Part shown: piece by piece, positions 34,319-42,467 of the stretch
Numbering within the stretch: the first letter of the stretch is position 1
Layout: each line of letters opens with the position of its first letter
Origin: Aurantiacibacter luteus
GTDB taxonomy: Bacteria > Pseudomonadota > Alphaproteobacteria > Sphingomonadales > Sphingomonadaceae
NCBI RefSeq assembly: GCF_001010945.1
Contig: NZ_LBHB01000001.1
Location: forward strand, 1,054,001 to 1,118,000
DNA length: 64,000 nucleotides
Direction of reading: 5' to 3'
Made by a program: the position numbers and the translations under genes
Notes under the pieces: model-generated
Database searches by the model: none
Told to the model about the DNA's origin: nothing
Seen by the model: only the letters and a program-made list of their open reading frames with translations

Positions 34319-36499
34319 ATGCGCCACACCTTCCTCGCCGCCGTGGCAACGCTCGCCGTCGTCGCCCTGCCCGCTCACGCGCAGCAACAGGCGCAGGAGG
34401 AGGAAGGGGCCGAGCCCGCTGTCATCACCCCGGAGGCCGAGGCGAGCCCGGAAACGATCACGCCCACCCCCATGTCCGCCGCCGCCCGCGGCAGTGCGCG
34501 CACCGGGCCCAACAGCCGCTTCACCGGCGAGGACCTGTTCGACCTCGCCTGGGCCAGCGATCCGCAGATCAGCCCCGACGGCAGCCGCATCGCCTACGTG
34601 CGCCGCCAGAACGACGTGATGACCGACCGCGCCACCAGTTCGATCTGGCTGATCGACACCCGCACCGGGGCCGAGGCGCCGCTGGCAGGACGCAACGGCG
34701 GTGCCTTTTCGCCCGTCTGGTCGCCCGACGGGGAGCGGCTCGCCTACATCTCGACCGAGGGCGGCGGGGCGCAGCTGTGGGTGCGCTGGATGGACGGCGG
34801 GGAGGAAGTGCGCCTGACCGGCCTGCCTTCCAGCCCCTCCTCGATCACCTGGTCGCCCGACGGGCGGCAGATCGCCTACACCATGCAGGTGGACGATGCC
34901 GCGCCCAGCTTCGGCGCCGCGCCCGCCAACCGGCCCGAGGGCGCCGAATGGGCCGCGCCGCTGGAAGTCACCGACCTCCTCACCTTTCGCGCCGACGGGG
35001 CGGGCGTCCTGACGCCGGGCTATTCCAAGATCTTCGTCATCCCCGCCACCGGCGGCGCGCCGCGCCAGCTGACCTTCGGCACCAACCACGACGACGGCCC
35101 GCTCAGCTGGACGCCCGACGGACGGCGTATCCTGTTCGGCGCGAACCGCAATGCTGACTGGCAGACCGACCCGGTGGAGGGCGAGGTCTGGTCGCTCGAT
35201 GTCGCCAGCGGTGCGCTCACCCGCCTGACGAGCCGCGACGGACCCGACGGCGCGCCGCAGGTCTCGCCCGACGGGCGCATGGTCGCCTACCTCGGCAACG
35301 ACGACGACGGCCGCGCCTACCAACAGAGCGAGCTCTGGGTCATGAACATCGACGGCAGCAATCGTCGCCTGCTGACCGGCAACTGGGACTACGATCCCGG
35401 CGGCATCACGTGGGACGCGGACGGACGCGGCATCTACGCGCAATACGACGATCGCGGACAGACCTATGTCGCGCGCTTCGGCCTCGACGGGAGCTCGCGC
35501 GTTGTCGCCAGCGGGCTCGGCGGCGGCTCGCTCGACCGGCCCTACACAGGCGGCAGCTTTTCGGTCTCGGACGACGACACCATCGCCTTTACCGGCGGCA
35601 GCGCGCAGCGCCCGGCCGAGGTGCAGGTGCAGCGTGCCGGGGGCGAGGCGCGGATGCTGACCGACCTCAACGCCAGCCTGCGCGCTACCAAGTCGTTCGG
35701 CGAGGTGCGCCGCATCACCGCCGCCTCCAGCGTCGACGGGCGCGAGGTCGAGGGCTGGCTGACCCTGCCGCCGGGCTACGCCGCGGGCACCCGCGTGCCG
35801 CTGATCCTGGAGATCCACGGCGGACCCTTCGCGGCCTACGGCCCGCACTTCGCCACCGACAACCAGCTCTACGCCGCCGCCGGCTACGCCGTGCTCTCGG
35901 CCAATCCGCGCGGCTCGACGAGCTACGGGGCGGAGTGGGCCAATTTCATCGACAAGGACTATCCGGGCGACGACTATCACGACCTGATGAGCATCGTGGA
36001 CGCCGCCATCGCCGAGGGCGTGGCCGATCCCGACCACCTGTTCGTCACCGGCGGATCGGGCGGCGGGGTGCTGACCGCGTGGATCGTCGGCCAGACCGAC
36101 CGCTTCCAGGCCGCGGTGACGCAGAAGCCGGTCATCAACTGGACGACGCAGGCGCTGACCGCCGACAGCAGCGCCTACTTCGGGCCGTACTGGGTCGGCG
36201 GCTATCCGTGGACAAACCAGGAGGCGTTCTGGGCACATTCGCCGCTGTCGCTGGTCGGCAATGTCGAGACGCCGACGATGGTCGTGGTCGGGGCAGAGGA
36301 CTACCGCACGCCTGTTAGCGAATCGGTGCAGTACTATTCCGCCCTTCGCCTCGTCGGCGTGCCCACCGCGCTGGTGCAGGTGCCGGGCGCCAGCCATGGT
36401 TCGATCGCTGCGCGCCCGTCGCAGAGCGCCGCCAAGGCCGCCGCCATCCTCGGCTGGTTCGAACGCTACCGCGACGGCTGGGACAGGCCCGCCGAATAG
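34319..36499 (+). CDS. Secreted S9 family prolyl oligopeptidase / acylaminoacyl peptidase-like
   Basis: A 726-residue protein with a signal peptide (LAAVATLAVVALPAHAQ) and an acidic, low-complexity linker. A WD40-like/TolB-type propeller carries repeated SPDG units. The C-terminal serine hydrolase domain has its nucleophile near residue 580 in VTGGSGGG, the Asp in GAEDYRTPV and the His in PGASHGS. It lacks the double-Glu DPP-IV motif, so it is more like acylaminoacyl or oligopeptidases. An AAGGA Shine-Dalgarno precedes the ATG, and an intrinsic terminator follows. Confidence 0.93.
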   Translation: MRHTFLAAVATLAVVALPAHAQQQAQEEEGAEPAVITPEAEASPETITPTPMSAAARGSARTGPNSRFTGEDLFDLAWASDPQISPDGSRIAYVRRQNDVMTDRATSSIWLIDTRTGAEAPLAGRNGGAFSPVWSPDGERLAYISTEGGGAQLWVRWMDGGEEVRLTGLPSSPSSITWSPDGRQIAYTMQVDDAAPSFGAAPANRPEGAEWAAPLEVTDLLTFRADGAGVLTPGYSKIFVIPATGGAPRQLTFGTNHDDGPLSWTPDGRRILFGANRNADWQTDPVEGEVWSLDVASGALTRLTSRDGPDGAPQVSPDGRMVAYLGNDDDGRAYQQSELWVMNIDGSNRRLLTGNWDYDPGGITWDADGRGIYAQYDDRGQTYVARFGLDGSSRVVASGLGGGSLDRPYTGGSFSVSDDDTIAFTGGSAQRPAEVQVQRAGGEARMLTDLNASLRATKSFGEVRRITAASSVDGREVEGWLTLPPGYAAGTRVPLILEIHGGPFAAYGPHFATDNQLYAAAGYAVLSANPRGSTSYGAEWANFIDKDYPGDDYHDLMSIVDAAIAEGVADPDHLFVTGGSGGGVLTAWIVGQTDRFQAAVTQKPVINWTTQALTADSSAYFGPYWVGGYPWTNQEAFWAHSPLSLVGNVETPTMVVVGAEDYRTPVSESVQYYSALRLVGVPTALVQVPGASHGSIAARPSQSAAKAAAILGWFERYRDGWDRPAE

Positions 36500-36511
36500 C
36501 CCGCACGCAAA

Positions 36512-36539
36512 AAGGGGCGAGCCTTGCAGCCCGCCCCTT
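36512..36539. terminator. Bidirectional intrinsic terminator after the S9 peptidase gene
   Basis: An 11-bp stem with one mismatch (AAGGGGCGAGC and GCCCGCCCCTT) and a CTTGCA loop lies between the convergent peptidase and OmpA-domain genes. On the minus strand it is followed by a TTTTTGCG tract; on the plus strand by TCCTT. Confidence 0.75.
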
Positions 36540-36565
36540 CCTTGCGACCCTATGGGCTAGGGTAA

Positions 36566-37435
36566 TCAGATGCCGTCGACGGCCTTGCTGACGAGGATGT
36601 TAACCGCCACGCGGCGGTTCTGCGCGCGGCCCGCCTCGGTCGAGTTGTCCGCCGTGGGGTCGGACATGGCCATGCCGGTCGGCGTCAGCATCCGCCACGG
36701 CTCCCAACCGCATTCCTGCTGAAGGTAGTTGACGACGCGGGTGGCGCGACGCTCGGAGAGCTCCTGGTTGTAGTCGTAGTCGCCGACGTTGTCGGTGTAG
36801 CCGACCACCAGCAGCAGCGCGTTTTCCGTGTTCTGCGCCTGGTTGGCGGCCTGGCATAGGCTCGCCATGTCGTTGCCGTCTAGGTTGTGGCGCGCGGTGT
36901 CGAAATAGACGTTGGTGACGCCGTGAATGTTGTACTGATCGATGTTCGCCACGCGGCCGCGCAGCGCCTCGGTGGCGGCGGTCTGCTCGGCGAAGCCCTG
37001 CGCGGTGCCGTTACGGATCATCGCCGCGACCTCGTGGTCAGAATTGTCGTAGACCACCCGGCTGGCGATGAGGCTGGAGCCCCATTGCACGGTTTCCACC
37101 TTCACCGGCAGGCCGTTGAGCAGCGAACTGGTCGCCCGCTCGGTGCGGCCGAGGCCGAGGAACCCGCCGCGCGAGCGGACCTCGGTGGCGGACGACAGTC
37201 GCACGTCGCTGGTGGTGCCGTCCTCGTTTGCGATCCGCAGCGTGGTGCCGTTGCGCGCAGCGATCATGCCTTCCAGGTCGGGACCGTCCGCCATGCCTTC
37301 GAGATCGGAGGGCACATCGGCGCTGACGGTGATGTCTTGCGTGGCCGAATAACGATCGTCCACACTTTGCGCGGCGGCGGGAAAGCTGGCGACCGCGAGC
37401 GCGGTCATGCCGAGGATCGAGGGGAGGGATTTCAT
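36566..37435 (-). CDS. Periplasmic/outer-membrane OmpA-domain protein
   Basis: A 289-residue protein with a signal peptide (SLPSILGMTALAVASFPAAAQ) and no lipobox. Residues ~40-160 are a beta-rich region (TLRIANEDGTTSDVRLSSATEVRS) resembling no domain I can name. The C-terminal half is an OmpA-like peptidoglycan-binding domain: VYFDTARHNLDGND, VVGYTDNVGDYDYNQ and LSERRATRVVNYL, with the Asp and Arg that hold diaminopimelate. The ATG at 37435 is set by AGGAGA seven bases upstream. It probably tethers envelope layers rather than forming a porin. Confidence 0.88.
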   Translation of the reverse strand: MKSLPSILGMTALAVASFPAAAQSVDDRYSATQDITVSADVPSDLEGMADGPDLEGMIAARNGTTLRIANEDGTTSDVRLSSATEVRSRGGFLGLGRTERATSSLLNGLPVKVETVQWGSSLIASRVVYDNSDHEVAAMIRNGTAQGFAEQTAATEALRGRVANIDQYNIHGVTNVYFDTARHNLDGNDMASLCQAANQAQNTENALLLVVGYTDNVGDYDYNQELSERRATRVVNYLQQECGWEPWRMLTPTGMAMSDPTADNSTEAGRAQNRRVAVNILVSKAVDGI

Positions 37436-37531
37436 AGAATGTTCTCCTGCTGGAACTGCAATTCGCCCCCGAATTGAATGGGCGCCCTGTCGCTCACGGC
37501 ACGGCTGTCGGCCCTCACCCTGCTGGCAGAT

Positions 37532-37569
37532 GAACGAAAACAGCCGCCCCGCGCGTTTGCGGGACGGCT
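37532..37569 (-). terminator. Intrinsic terminator after the DEAD-box helicase gene
   Basis: On the minus strand an 11-bp stem with one U-G pair (37569-37559 with 37552-37542) and an AAACGC loop is followed by TGTTTTCGTTC. It lies about 55 bases downstream of the helicase stop and before the OmpA-domain gene. Confidence 0.7.
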
Positions 37570-37623
37570 CGCGTGGTGGTTGCGGTGAAGCGTTAACGCG
37601 GATTAACCGCGTTTTGCGCGGGA

Positions 37624-39048
37624 TCAGTCGAAACCGATGCCGAGGAAGCCCGGCTTCGGACCGTTCCACTCGCCTGCCGGCACGGGATCGTCCTCCGGCT
37701 CGCGGCGCGGGGCGCGTTCCGCCCGGGGCACACGCCCCTCGCGCGGTTCGCGCTCGGCGCGGCGCGGGGCACGGCCCTCGTCCCGCCCGCCGCGTTCGTC
37801 GCGGGAGCGACCGGCGGACCGGCTGCGCGAACGGCCCCGATCCTCGTCGCGCGGCTCGTCCTGCGCATCGTCGGTCACGTCGCGCCGTTCGGCCTTCTTC
37901 GCCGCCGGAGCAGGCAGTTCGACGCGCACGTCCTTCTTGCCGAACACCGGCACCTTGGCGCCGGTCAGCTTCTCGACGTTCTCGATCGCCTCGGCATCCT
38001 CGGGGGCGACGAAGGTGAATGCGCGGCCCTTGTTGCCCGCGCGGCCGGTGCGGCCGATGCGGTGGACGTAATCGTCCGGGTGCCAGGGCGTGTCGTAGTT
38101 GAAGACGTGGGAGACGCCCTTGATGTCCAGCCCGCGCGCGGCGACGTCGCTGGCGACGAGAATGTTGATGTCCCCGTCCTTGAAGCGCTGCAGTTCCTTG
38201 TTGCGCGTCGCCTGGTCGATGTCCCCGTGGATCTCGCCGCTGGAAAAGCCCGCGCGTTGCAGGCTCTTGTTTAGCTCGCGCACGGTGGTCTTGCGGTTGG
38301 CGAAGACGATGGCGGTTTCCACCAGGTCGTTCTTCAGCAGCCAGCGCAGCGTCGATTCCTTCTCGCGGTTCGGGACCGGCACCTTGAAGGCGGTGATGTT
38401 CTCGTTGGTGCTTGCCGCGCGGCTCACCTCGATCCGCTTGGGATTGGTGAGGAAGGTCTTGGCCAGCTTCGCGATGGGCGGCGGCATGGTGGCCGAGAAC
38501 AGCATGGTCTGCCGGTTCTCGGGCAGCTTGGAGCAGATGAACTCGATATCGGGGATGAAGCCCATGTCGAGCATCCGGTCCGCCTCGTCGATCACCAGCA
38601 GTTCGCAGCCGTTGAGCATGATCTTGCCGCGTTCGAACAGGTCCATCAGGCGGCCCGGCGTGGCGATCAGCACGTCGACGCCCTCGTTCAGCGCCTTCAG
38701 CTGTTCACCCATCTGCACACCGCCGATCAGCAGCGCCATCTTGAGGTCGTGGTTCTTGCCGTACTTCTCGAAGTTCTCGGCGACCTGCGCGGCCAGTTCG
38801 CGCGTCGGTTCGAGGATAAGGCTGCGCGGCATCAGCGCGCGGCGGCGGCCGCTGGCCATGATGTCGATCATCGGCAGCACGAAGCTGGCCGTCTTGCCGG
38901 TGCCGGTCTGGGCGATGCCGATGATGTCCTTCATCATCAGCACGGGCGGGATCGCCTCGGCCTGGATGGGCGTCGGCTCGGTATAGCCCGCCTCCTCGAC
39001 GGCCTTGAGCAATTCGGGTGACAGGCCGAGATCGGCGAAAGTGGTCAA
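37624..39048 (-). CDS. DEAD-box ATP-dependent RNA helicase
   Basis: A 474-residue helicase with the full motif set: Q-motif region FADLGLSPELLKAVEEAGY, motif I AQTGTGKT, PTRELA, DEAD, SAT, and HRIGRTGRAG. The last ~90 residues are a basic Arg/Ser/Asp/Glu-rich disordered tail, typical of RhlE-type enzymes that bind RNA. No ATG is found near the conserved start. TTG at 39048 (giving MTTFADLGL) is the best candidate, although its Shine-Dalgarno is poor. Likely roles are RNA unwinding in ribosome assembly or mRNA decay. Confidence 0.93.
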   Translation of the reverse strand: MTTFADLGLSPELLKAVEEAGYTEPTPIQAEAIPPVLMMKDIIGIAQTGTGKTASFVLPMIDIMASGRRRALMPRSLILEPTRELAAQVAENFEKYGKNHDLKMALLIGGVQMGEQLKALNEGVDVLIATPGRLMDLFERGKIMLNGCELLVIDEADRMLDMGFIPDIEFICSKLPENRQTMLFSATMPPPIAKLAKTFLTNPKRIEVSRAASTNENITAFKVPVPNREKESTLRWLLKNDLVETAIVFANRKTTVRELNKSLQRAGFSSGEIHGDIDQATRNKELQRFKDGDINILVASDVAARGLDIKGVSHVFNYDTPWHPDDYVHRIGRTGRAGNKGRAFTFVAPEDAEAIENVEKLTGAKVPVFGKKDVRVELPAPAAKKAERRDVTDDAQDEPRDEDRGRSRSRSAGRSRDERGGRDEGRAPRRAEREPREGRVPRAERAPRREPEDDPVPAGEWNGPKPGFLGIGFD

Positions 39049-39170
39049 ATCGATGGTTTCCGGATGTTTGAGCAGGCAGGGGGAGCGCCCGTCGGCTGGT
39101 TGTGCGCGCCCTAAGCCGCGTGCGGGCGAAAAGTCAAGATTTACGGATAGGTCCGGCTGGGGAAAGCGGC

Positions 39171-39740
39171 TCAGTCGGCGGCGGCGACCAGGCGGGTGAA
39201 GCCGGTCACTTGGCAACTCGCCCCGGCGCGGCTGCGCAGCTGGTCGCGCGCGATGCACAGCCGCCCGTCCTCGTTCCGCTCGATGTAGAACCCGGCATAG
39301 AAGGCGCGGGCGGAGCAGCCGTCCGCCAGCCGGGCGGCGAGGATCTGGCGCTGGTCGGTGTAGAAAAGCAGGCGATTGTCGGGCGTGGGCTGCACGCCGA
39401 CGACGCTGCCCGGCTCGATGCAACTGCCGTGGTCCACCTCGGCATAGCGGGCGCGCATCTGGCGGCGGGGCAGCTCGGCCATCATGGAATTGCGCGCGGC
39501 GGGCGCGGCGGGGCCGATGCGGATGACGACGCGCCGCTCGATCCGCACCTGATTGCCCCACTGCGGCTCTCGCGCGCGGCCAAGCACGTCGAACGGTGCG
39601 GTCGAGGCGGGCTCGAAGCCCATGGTCGGCGCCGCCTGCTGGCCCGGTCGCGGCGGCGCGGTGTCCTGCGCCACCAGTCCGCCCGCAAGCAGTGCAGTGA
39701 CGAGGGCGGCGGGCGCGGCAAGGGCTAGGAGACGTTTCAT
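39171..39740 (-). CDS. Secreted four-cysteine protein of unknown function
   Basis: A 189-residue protein with an N-terminal hydrophobic signal (KRLLALAAPAALVTALLAGGLVAQ). A Pro/Ala-rich linker is followed by a domain with VRIERRVVIRIGP. Four cysteines (GSCIEPG, DGCSARAF, RLCIARD, ASCQVTG) suggest two disulfides and a periplasmic location. I do not recognise a characterised family. The gene is divergent from the FAD-dehydrogenase gene, with 98 bases between the starts. Confidence 0.75.
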   Translation of the reverse strand: MKRLLALAAPAALVTALLAGGLVAQDTAPPRPGQQAAPTMGFEPASTAPFDVLGRAREPQWGNQVRIERRVVIRIGPAAPAARNSMMAELPRRQMRARYAEVDHGSCIEPGSVVGVQPTPDNRLLFYTDQRQILAARLADGCSARAFYAGFYIERNEDGRLCIARDQLRSRAGASCQVTGFTRLVAAAD

Positions 39741-39838
39741 CGGGCGAACGGCTGGCATCCCTACGCCCGCGGATTGAATGACGGCTTAACCCGCCCCAGC
39801 CCTTTGCAACCAGCGCGCCCGATGGCAGATGACGCGGC

Positions 39839-41308
39839 ATGAGCAACGACACCTTTCTGGCGGCGGCGCGGGCCTTGCTGGGCGAGCGCGGGCTGACCAC
39901 CGATCCCGACTTGCTGGACCCGTGGCTGACGGACTGGCGCGGGCGCTTCACCGGGCGCGCGCTCGCCCTCGCCTCCCCCGCCTCGACCGCCGAAGTGAGC
40001 GCGCTGGTGAAGCTGTGCGGCGAGCACGAGGTGCCCGTCGTGCCGCAGGGCGGCAACAGCGGGATGTGCGGCGGCGCTACGCCCGACAAGGGCGGCCGGG
40101 CGATCCTCCTCTCGCTGCGGCGCATGAACGCGGTGCGCGAGTTCGATCCCGATGCGCGGCGCATCGTGTGCGAGGCGGGCGTCATCCTCCAGACCCTGCA
40201 CGATACGGTCGAGGGCAGCGGCCTGCGCTTTCCCCTGACGCTCGGCGGCAAGGGTTCGGCGACCGTCGGCGGGCTCGTCTCCACCAACGCGGGCGGCACG
40301 CAGGTGCTGCGCCACGGTTCCATGCGCGAACAGGTGCTGGGCCTGGAGGCGGTGCTGGCCGACGGCTCGGTATTCTCCGGGCTGGTGCCGCTGAAGAAGG
40401 ACAATCGCGGCTGGGACCTGAAACAGCTGCTGATAGGCTCGGAGGGCACGCTGGGCATCGTCACCGCCGCCACACTGCGGCTGGTGCCCGCGGTGGCGGA
40501 GCGGGTGGTGATCTGGGCGGGCGTGCCCTCGCTGGAAGGCGCGCGCGAACTGCTGCTACACTGCGAGGACGCGGCGGGCTCCGCATTGGAAGGCTTCGAG
40601 GTTCTGGCCCAGTCGACGCTCGACGACGTGGTCGCGCACCTGCCCGGCGCGCGCCAGCCGCTCGGCGAGCGTCATGCCTGGCACGCGCTGATCGAGCTGG
40701 TCGCCGACCGCGCGGGCGCAGCCGCCCTGCCCGCGCTGGCCGGGACCATGCTCGAAGGCGCGCTGGAGAGGGGCCTGCTCGAAGACGCCGTGATCGCTGC
40801 CAACGAAACGCAGGCCGAGGCGTTCTGGCTGCTACGCGATTCCATTGCCCCGGCGGAGCGCGAGAAGGGCCCGGCGGTGCAGCACGATATCTCGGTGCCG
40901 ACCGAGAAAATGCCCCGCTTCGTCGAGGCCGCCGTGCCCATCCTCGAGCGTGACTGGCCCGGCACCGAGGCGGTCGCCTTCGGGCATCTTGGCGACGGCA
41001 ACGTCCACTTCCACGTGATCGCCCCGCCCGGCGTCGATGCACTCACCTGGCATGCTGGAGACGGCAAGAACATCAGCGCGCAAGTGTATGACCTGGTTAC
41101 GCATTGGGGCGGCTCGATCAGTGCCGAACACGGCATCGGCCAGCTGAAGCTGGGCGAGCTGGAGCGCCTCGCCGACCCGGTACACCTCGCCTTACTGCGG
41201 CAGGTCAAGCGCGCGCTCGACCCGGCGGGACTGCTGAATCCCGGCAAGCTCGTGGCGCCGGAGGATGGCGCCAGCGGCGCGCTTGCACCCGCGCCCGCCA
41301 CCCTCTAA
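39839..41308 (+). CDS. FAD-linked 2-hydroxyacid dehydrogenase (D-2-hydroxyglutarate dehydrogenase-like)
   Basis: A 489-residue flavoprotein of the VAO/GlcD family. The N-terminal PCMH FAD domain has VVPQGGNSGMCGGATPD and GLVSTNAGGTQVLRHGSMREQVLG. The C-terminal FAD-linked oxidase domain has FGHLGDGNVHFHV, whose histidines bind a metal and the substrate, and GSISAEHGIGQLK. These motifs fit D-2-hydroxyglutarate or D-lactate dehydrogenases that feed electrons to the respiratory chain or ETF. The exact substrate is not decided by sequence. Confidence 0.9.
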   Translation: MSNDTFLAAARALLGERGLTTDPDLLDPWLTDWRGRFTGRALALASPASTAEVSALVKLCGEHEVPVVPQGGNSGMCGGATPDKGGRAILLSLRRMNAVREFDPDARRIVCEAGVILQTLHDTVEGSGLRFPLTLGGKGSATVGGLVSTNAGGTQVLRHGSMREQVLGLEAVLADGSVFSGLVPLKKDNRGWDLKQLLIGSEGTLGIVTAATLRLVPAVAERVVIWAGVPSLEGARELLLHCEDAAGSALEGFEVLAQSTLDDVVAHLPGARQPLGERHAWHALIELVADRAGAAALPALAGTMLEGALERGLLEDAVIAANETQAEAFWLLRDSIAPAEREKGPAVQHDISVPTEKMPRFVEAAVPILERDWPGTEAVAFGHLGDGNVHFHVIAPPGVDALTWHAGDGKNISAQVYDLVTHWGGSISAEHGIGQLKLGELERLADPVHLALLRQVKRALDPAGLLNPGKLVAPEDGASGALAPAPATL

Positions 41309-41399
41309 GGGCGGCACCCTGAATCCAGGCGCAAAGGACGCGGGGGATCGCCTCCCGGCCCGTAGTGCCATCCGAACCATTCCCTGCCGGAGAGACCAC

Positions 41400-42224
41400 A
41401 TGGCCAGCGCGCCGAACCCCACCCTGCCGCTCCTCTACAACGAGCTCGTCCCCCTGAACAGCAACCAGCACGGTGACTGGAAGGGCCGCGCCACGGACAA
41501 GGCGCCGTGGGTCGCCAAGCAGCACGCCATCCCGCTGACGGTGGAGGAATTCCCCCTCGCCCAGCGCGATTATCCGATCGTGTTCTCGGTCGGCGAGCGG
41601 CCCGTCCCGCTGGCGCTGATGGGCCTCAACGAGGGCGTGAACGTCTTCTTCAACGACGACGGTTCGGCCATCGGCACTCCCTACATCCCGGCCTACATCC
41701 GCCGCTATCCGTTCCTGCTCGCGCGCCTGCAGCAGGACAGCGACAACCTCTCGCTCTGCTTCGATCCGACCAGCGATCTTGTCGGCCAGTTCGACGAGGG
41801 CGAGCGCCTGTTCGCCGACGACATGCAGCCCAGCCAGCACACCCAGGCGCTGCTCGATTTCTGCGAGAAGTTCGAGGAAGCGGGCAACCGCACCGGCCTG
41901 TTCATGGAAGAGCTCAAGAAGCACGACCTGCTGATGGACGGCGAAATCTCAATCCAGCGTCGCGACGCTCCGGACCAGCCGTTTACCTACCGCGGGTTCT
42001 CGATGGTCAACCAGGACAAGCTGCGCGAGCTGCGCGGCGACCAGCTGCGCACCTGGAACCAGAACGGCCTGTTGCCGCTGATCTTCGCGCACCTGTTCTC
42101 GCTCAGCTTGATGAGCACGATCTTCGCCAAGCAGGTGGACATGGGCAGGGGGCCCATCAACGCCAACATGTTCAACGGCGCCGCCGCGCAGCCCGCCGAG
42201 ACCCCGATAGTCGACGGGCAGTAA
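41400..42224 (+). CDS. SapC family protein
   Basis: A 274-residue soluble protein of the SapC family (unrelated to the peptide-transport permease of that name). Characteristic blocks are PLNSNQHGDW, NEGVNVFFNDDG, IPAYIRRYPFLL and LLPLIFAHLFSLSLM. Members are widespread in Caulobacter and sphingomonads, often near TonB-dependent receptors. The name comes from an S-layer locus and function is unclear. The ATG at 41400 follows GGAGAGA. A terminator follows its stop. Confidence 0.88.
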   Translation: MASAPNPTLPLLYNELVPLNSNQHGDWKGRATDKAPWVAKQHAIPLTVEEFPLAQRDYPIVFSVGERPVPLALMGLNEGVNVFFNDDGSAIGTPYIPAYIRRYPFLLARLQQDSDNLSLCFDPTSDLVGQFDEGERLFADDMQPSQHTQALLDFCEKFEEAGNRTGLFMEELKKHDLLMDGEISIQRRDAPDQPFTYRGFSMVNQDKLRELRGDQLRTWNQNGLLPLIFAHLFSLSLMSTIFAKQVDMGRGPINANMFNGAAAQPAETPIVDGQ

Positions 42225-42263
42225 GGTCACTGACCCAACGCCGAAAGGCACCGAATTTGCGAC

Positions 42264-42300
42264 GAGGCGCGGTCCGGAAACGGCCCGCGCCTCTCGTTTA
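42264..42300 (+). terminator. Intrinsic terminator after the SapC gene
   Basis: A 9-bp stem GAGGCGCGG/CCGCGCCTC (42264-42272 and 42285-42293) continues after one mismatch with CCG/CGG around a GAAA tetraloop. It is followed by TCGTTTA. It lies 40 bases past the SapC stop and separates it from the candidate small-RNA promoter. Confidence 0.7.
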
Positions 42301-42302
42301 CC

Positions 42303-42331
42303 CTTGAAGCGGCGGGCGGGATTTCCCATCT
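42303..42331 (+). promoter_or_regulatory. Candidate sigma-32 (RpoH) heat-shock promoter
   Basis: CTTGAA at 42303-42308 matches the sigma-32 -35 element. TCCCATCT at 42324-42331 matches the -10 consensus CCCCATNT at seven of eight positions. The 15-base spacer is within the normal range. No protein-coding gene follows on this strand before the next terminator, so the expected product is a short RNA starting near 42338. Confidence 0.55.
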
Positions 42332-42337
42332 TGCAAA

Positions 42338-42446
42338 CGTCCGGTCGGCGCTCCCCTCATGGCCTGATCGGATAAGTGTACTTCGGTACACTTCCTCCCT
42401 GAACCTTGGCCACCTCGTGCGACATGCGCGAGGTGGCTTTTTCTTT
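42338..42446 (+). ncRNA. Candidate trans-acting small RNA with anti-Shine-Dalgarno motifs
   Basis: A predicted RNA of about 109 nt. Hairpin 1 is CCGGTC paired with GATCGG around a loop containing CTCCCCTC. Hairpin 2 is a perfect 8-bp stem with a UUCG tetraloop (AAGTGTAC-TTCG-GTACACTT, 42374-42393). A single-stranded CTTCCTCCC tract (beginning within the last bases of hairpin 2) follows, then a strong terminator hairpin. Two exposed CU-rich anti-Shine-Dalgarno tracts plus an RpoH-like promoter recall the alphaproteobacterial AbcR/alpha-r15 and CcsR small RNAs. No coding frame of note is present. Family membership is inference. Confidence 0.6.
42409..42446 (+). terminator. Strong intrinsic terminator at the end of the candidate small RNA
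   Basis: A perfect 9-bp stem GCCACCTCG/CGAGGTGGC (42409-42417 and 42429-42437) is followed directly by TTTTTCTTT. The U-tract is on the plus strand only, so it does not serve the convergent amidohydrolase gene. Confidence 0.88.
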
Positions 42447-42467
42447 GGGAAGTGAAAGGTTTACGGG

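Noticed and set aside
31850-36397. Open frame of about 1500 codons antisense to the two S9 peptidases
   Set aside because: Composition is an artefact of strong third-position G/C on the sense strand. The sense genes have signal peptides and complete catalytic motifs.
42409-42437. Terminator hairpin as the 3' end of the minus-strand amidohydrolase gene
   Set aside because: The U-tract exists only on the plus strand; on the minus strand the hairpin is followed by CAAGGTTC.
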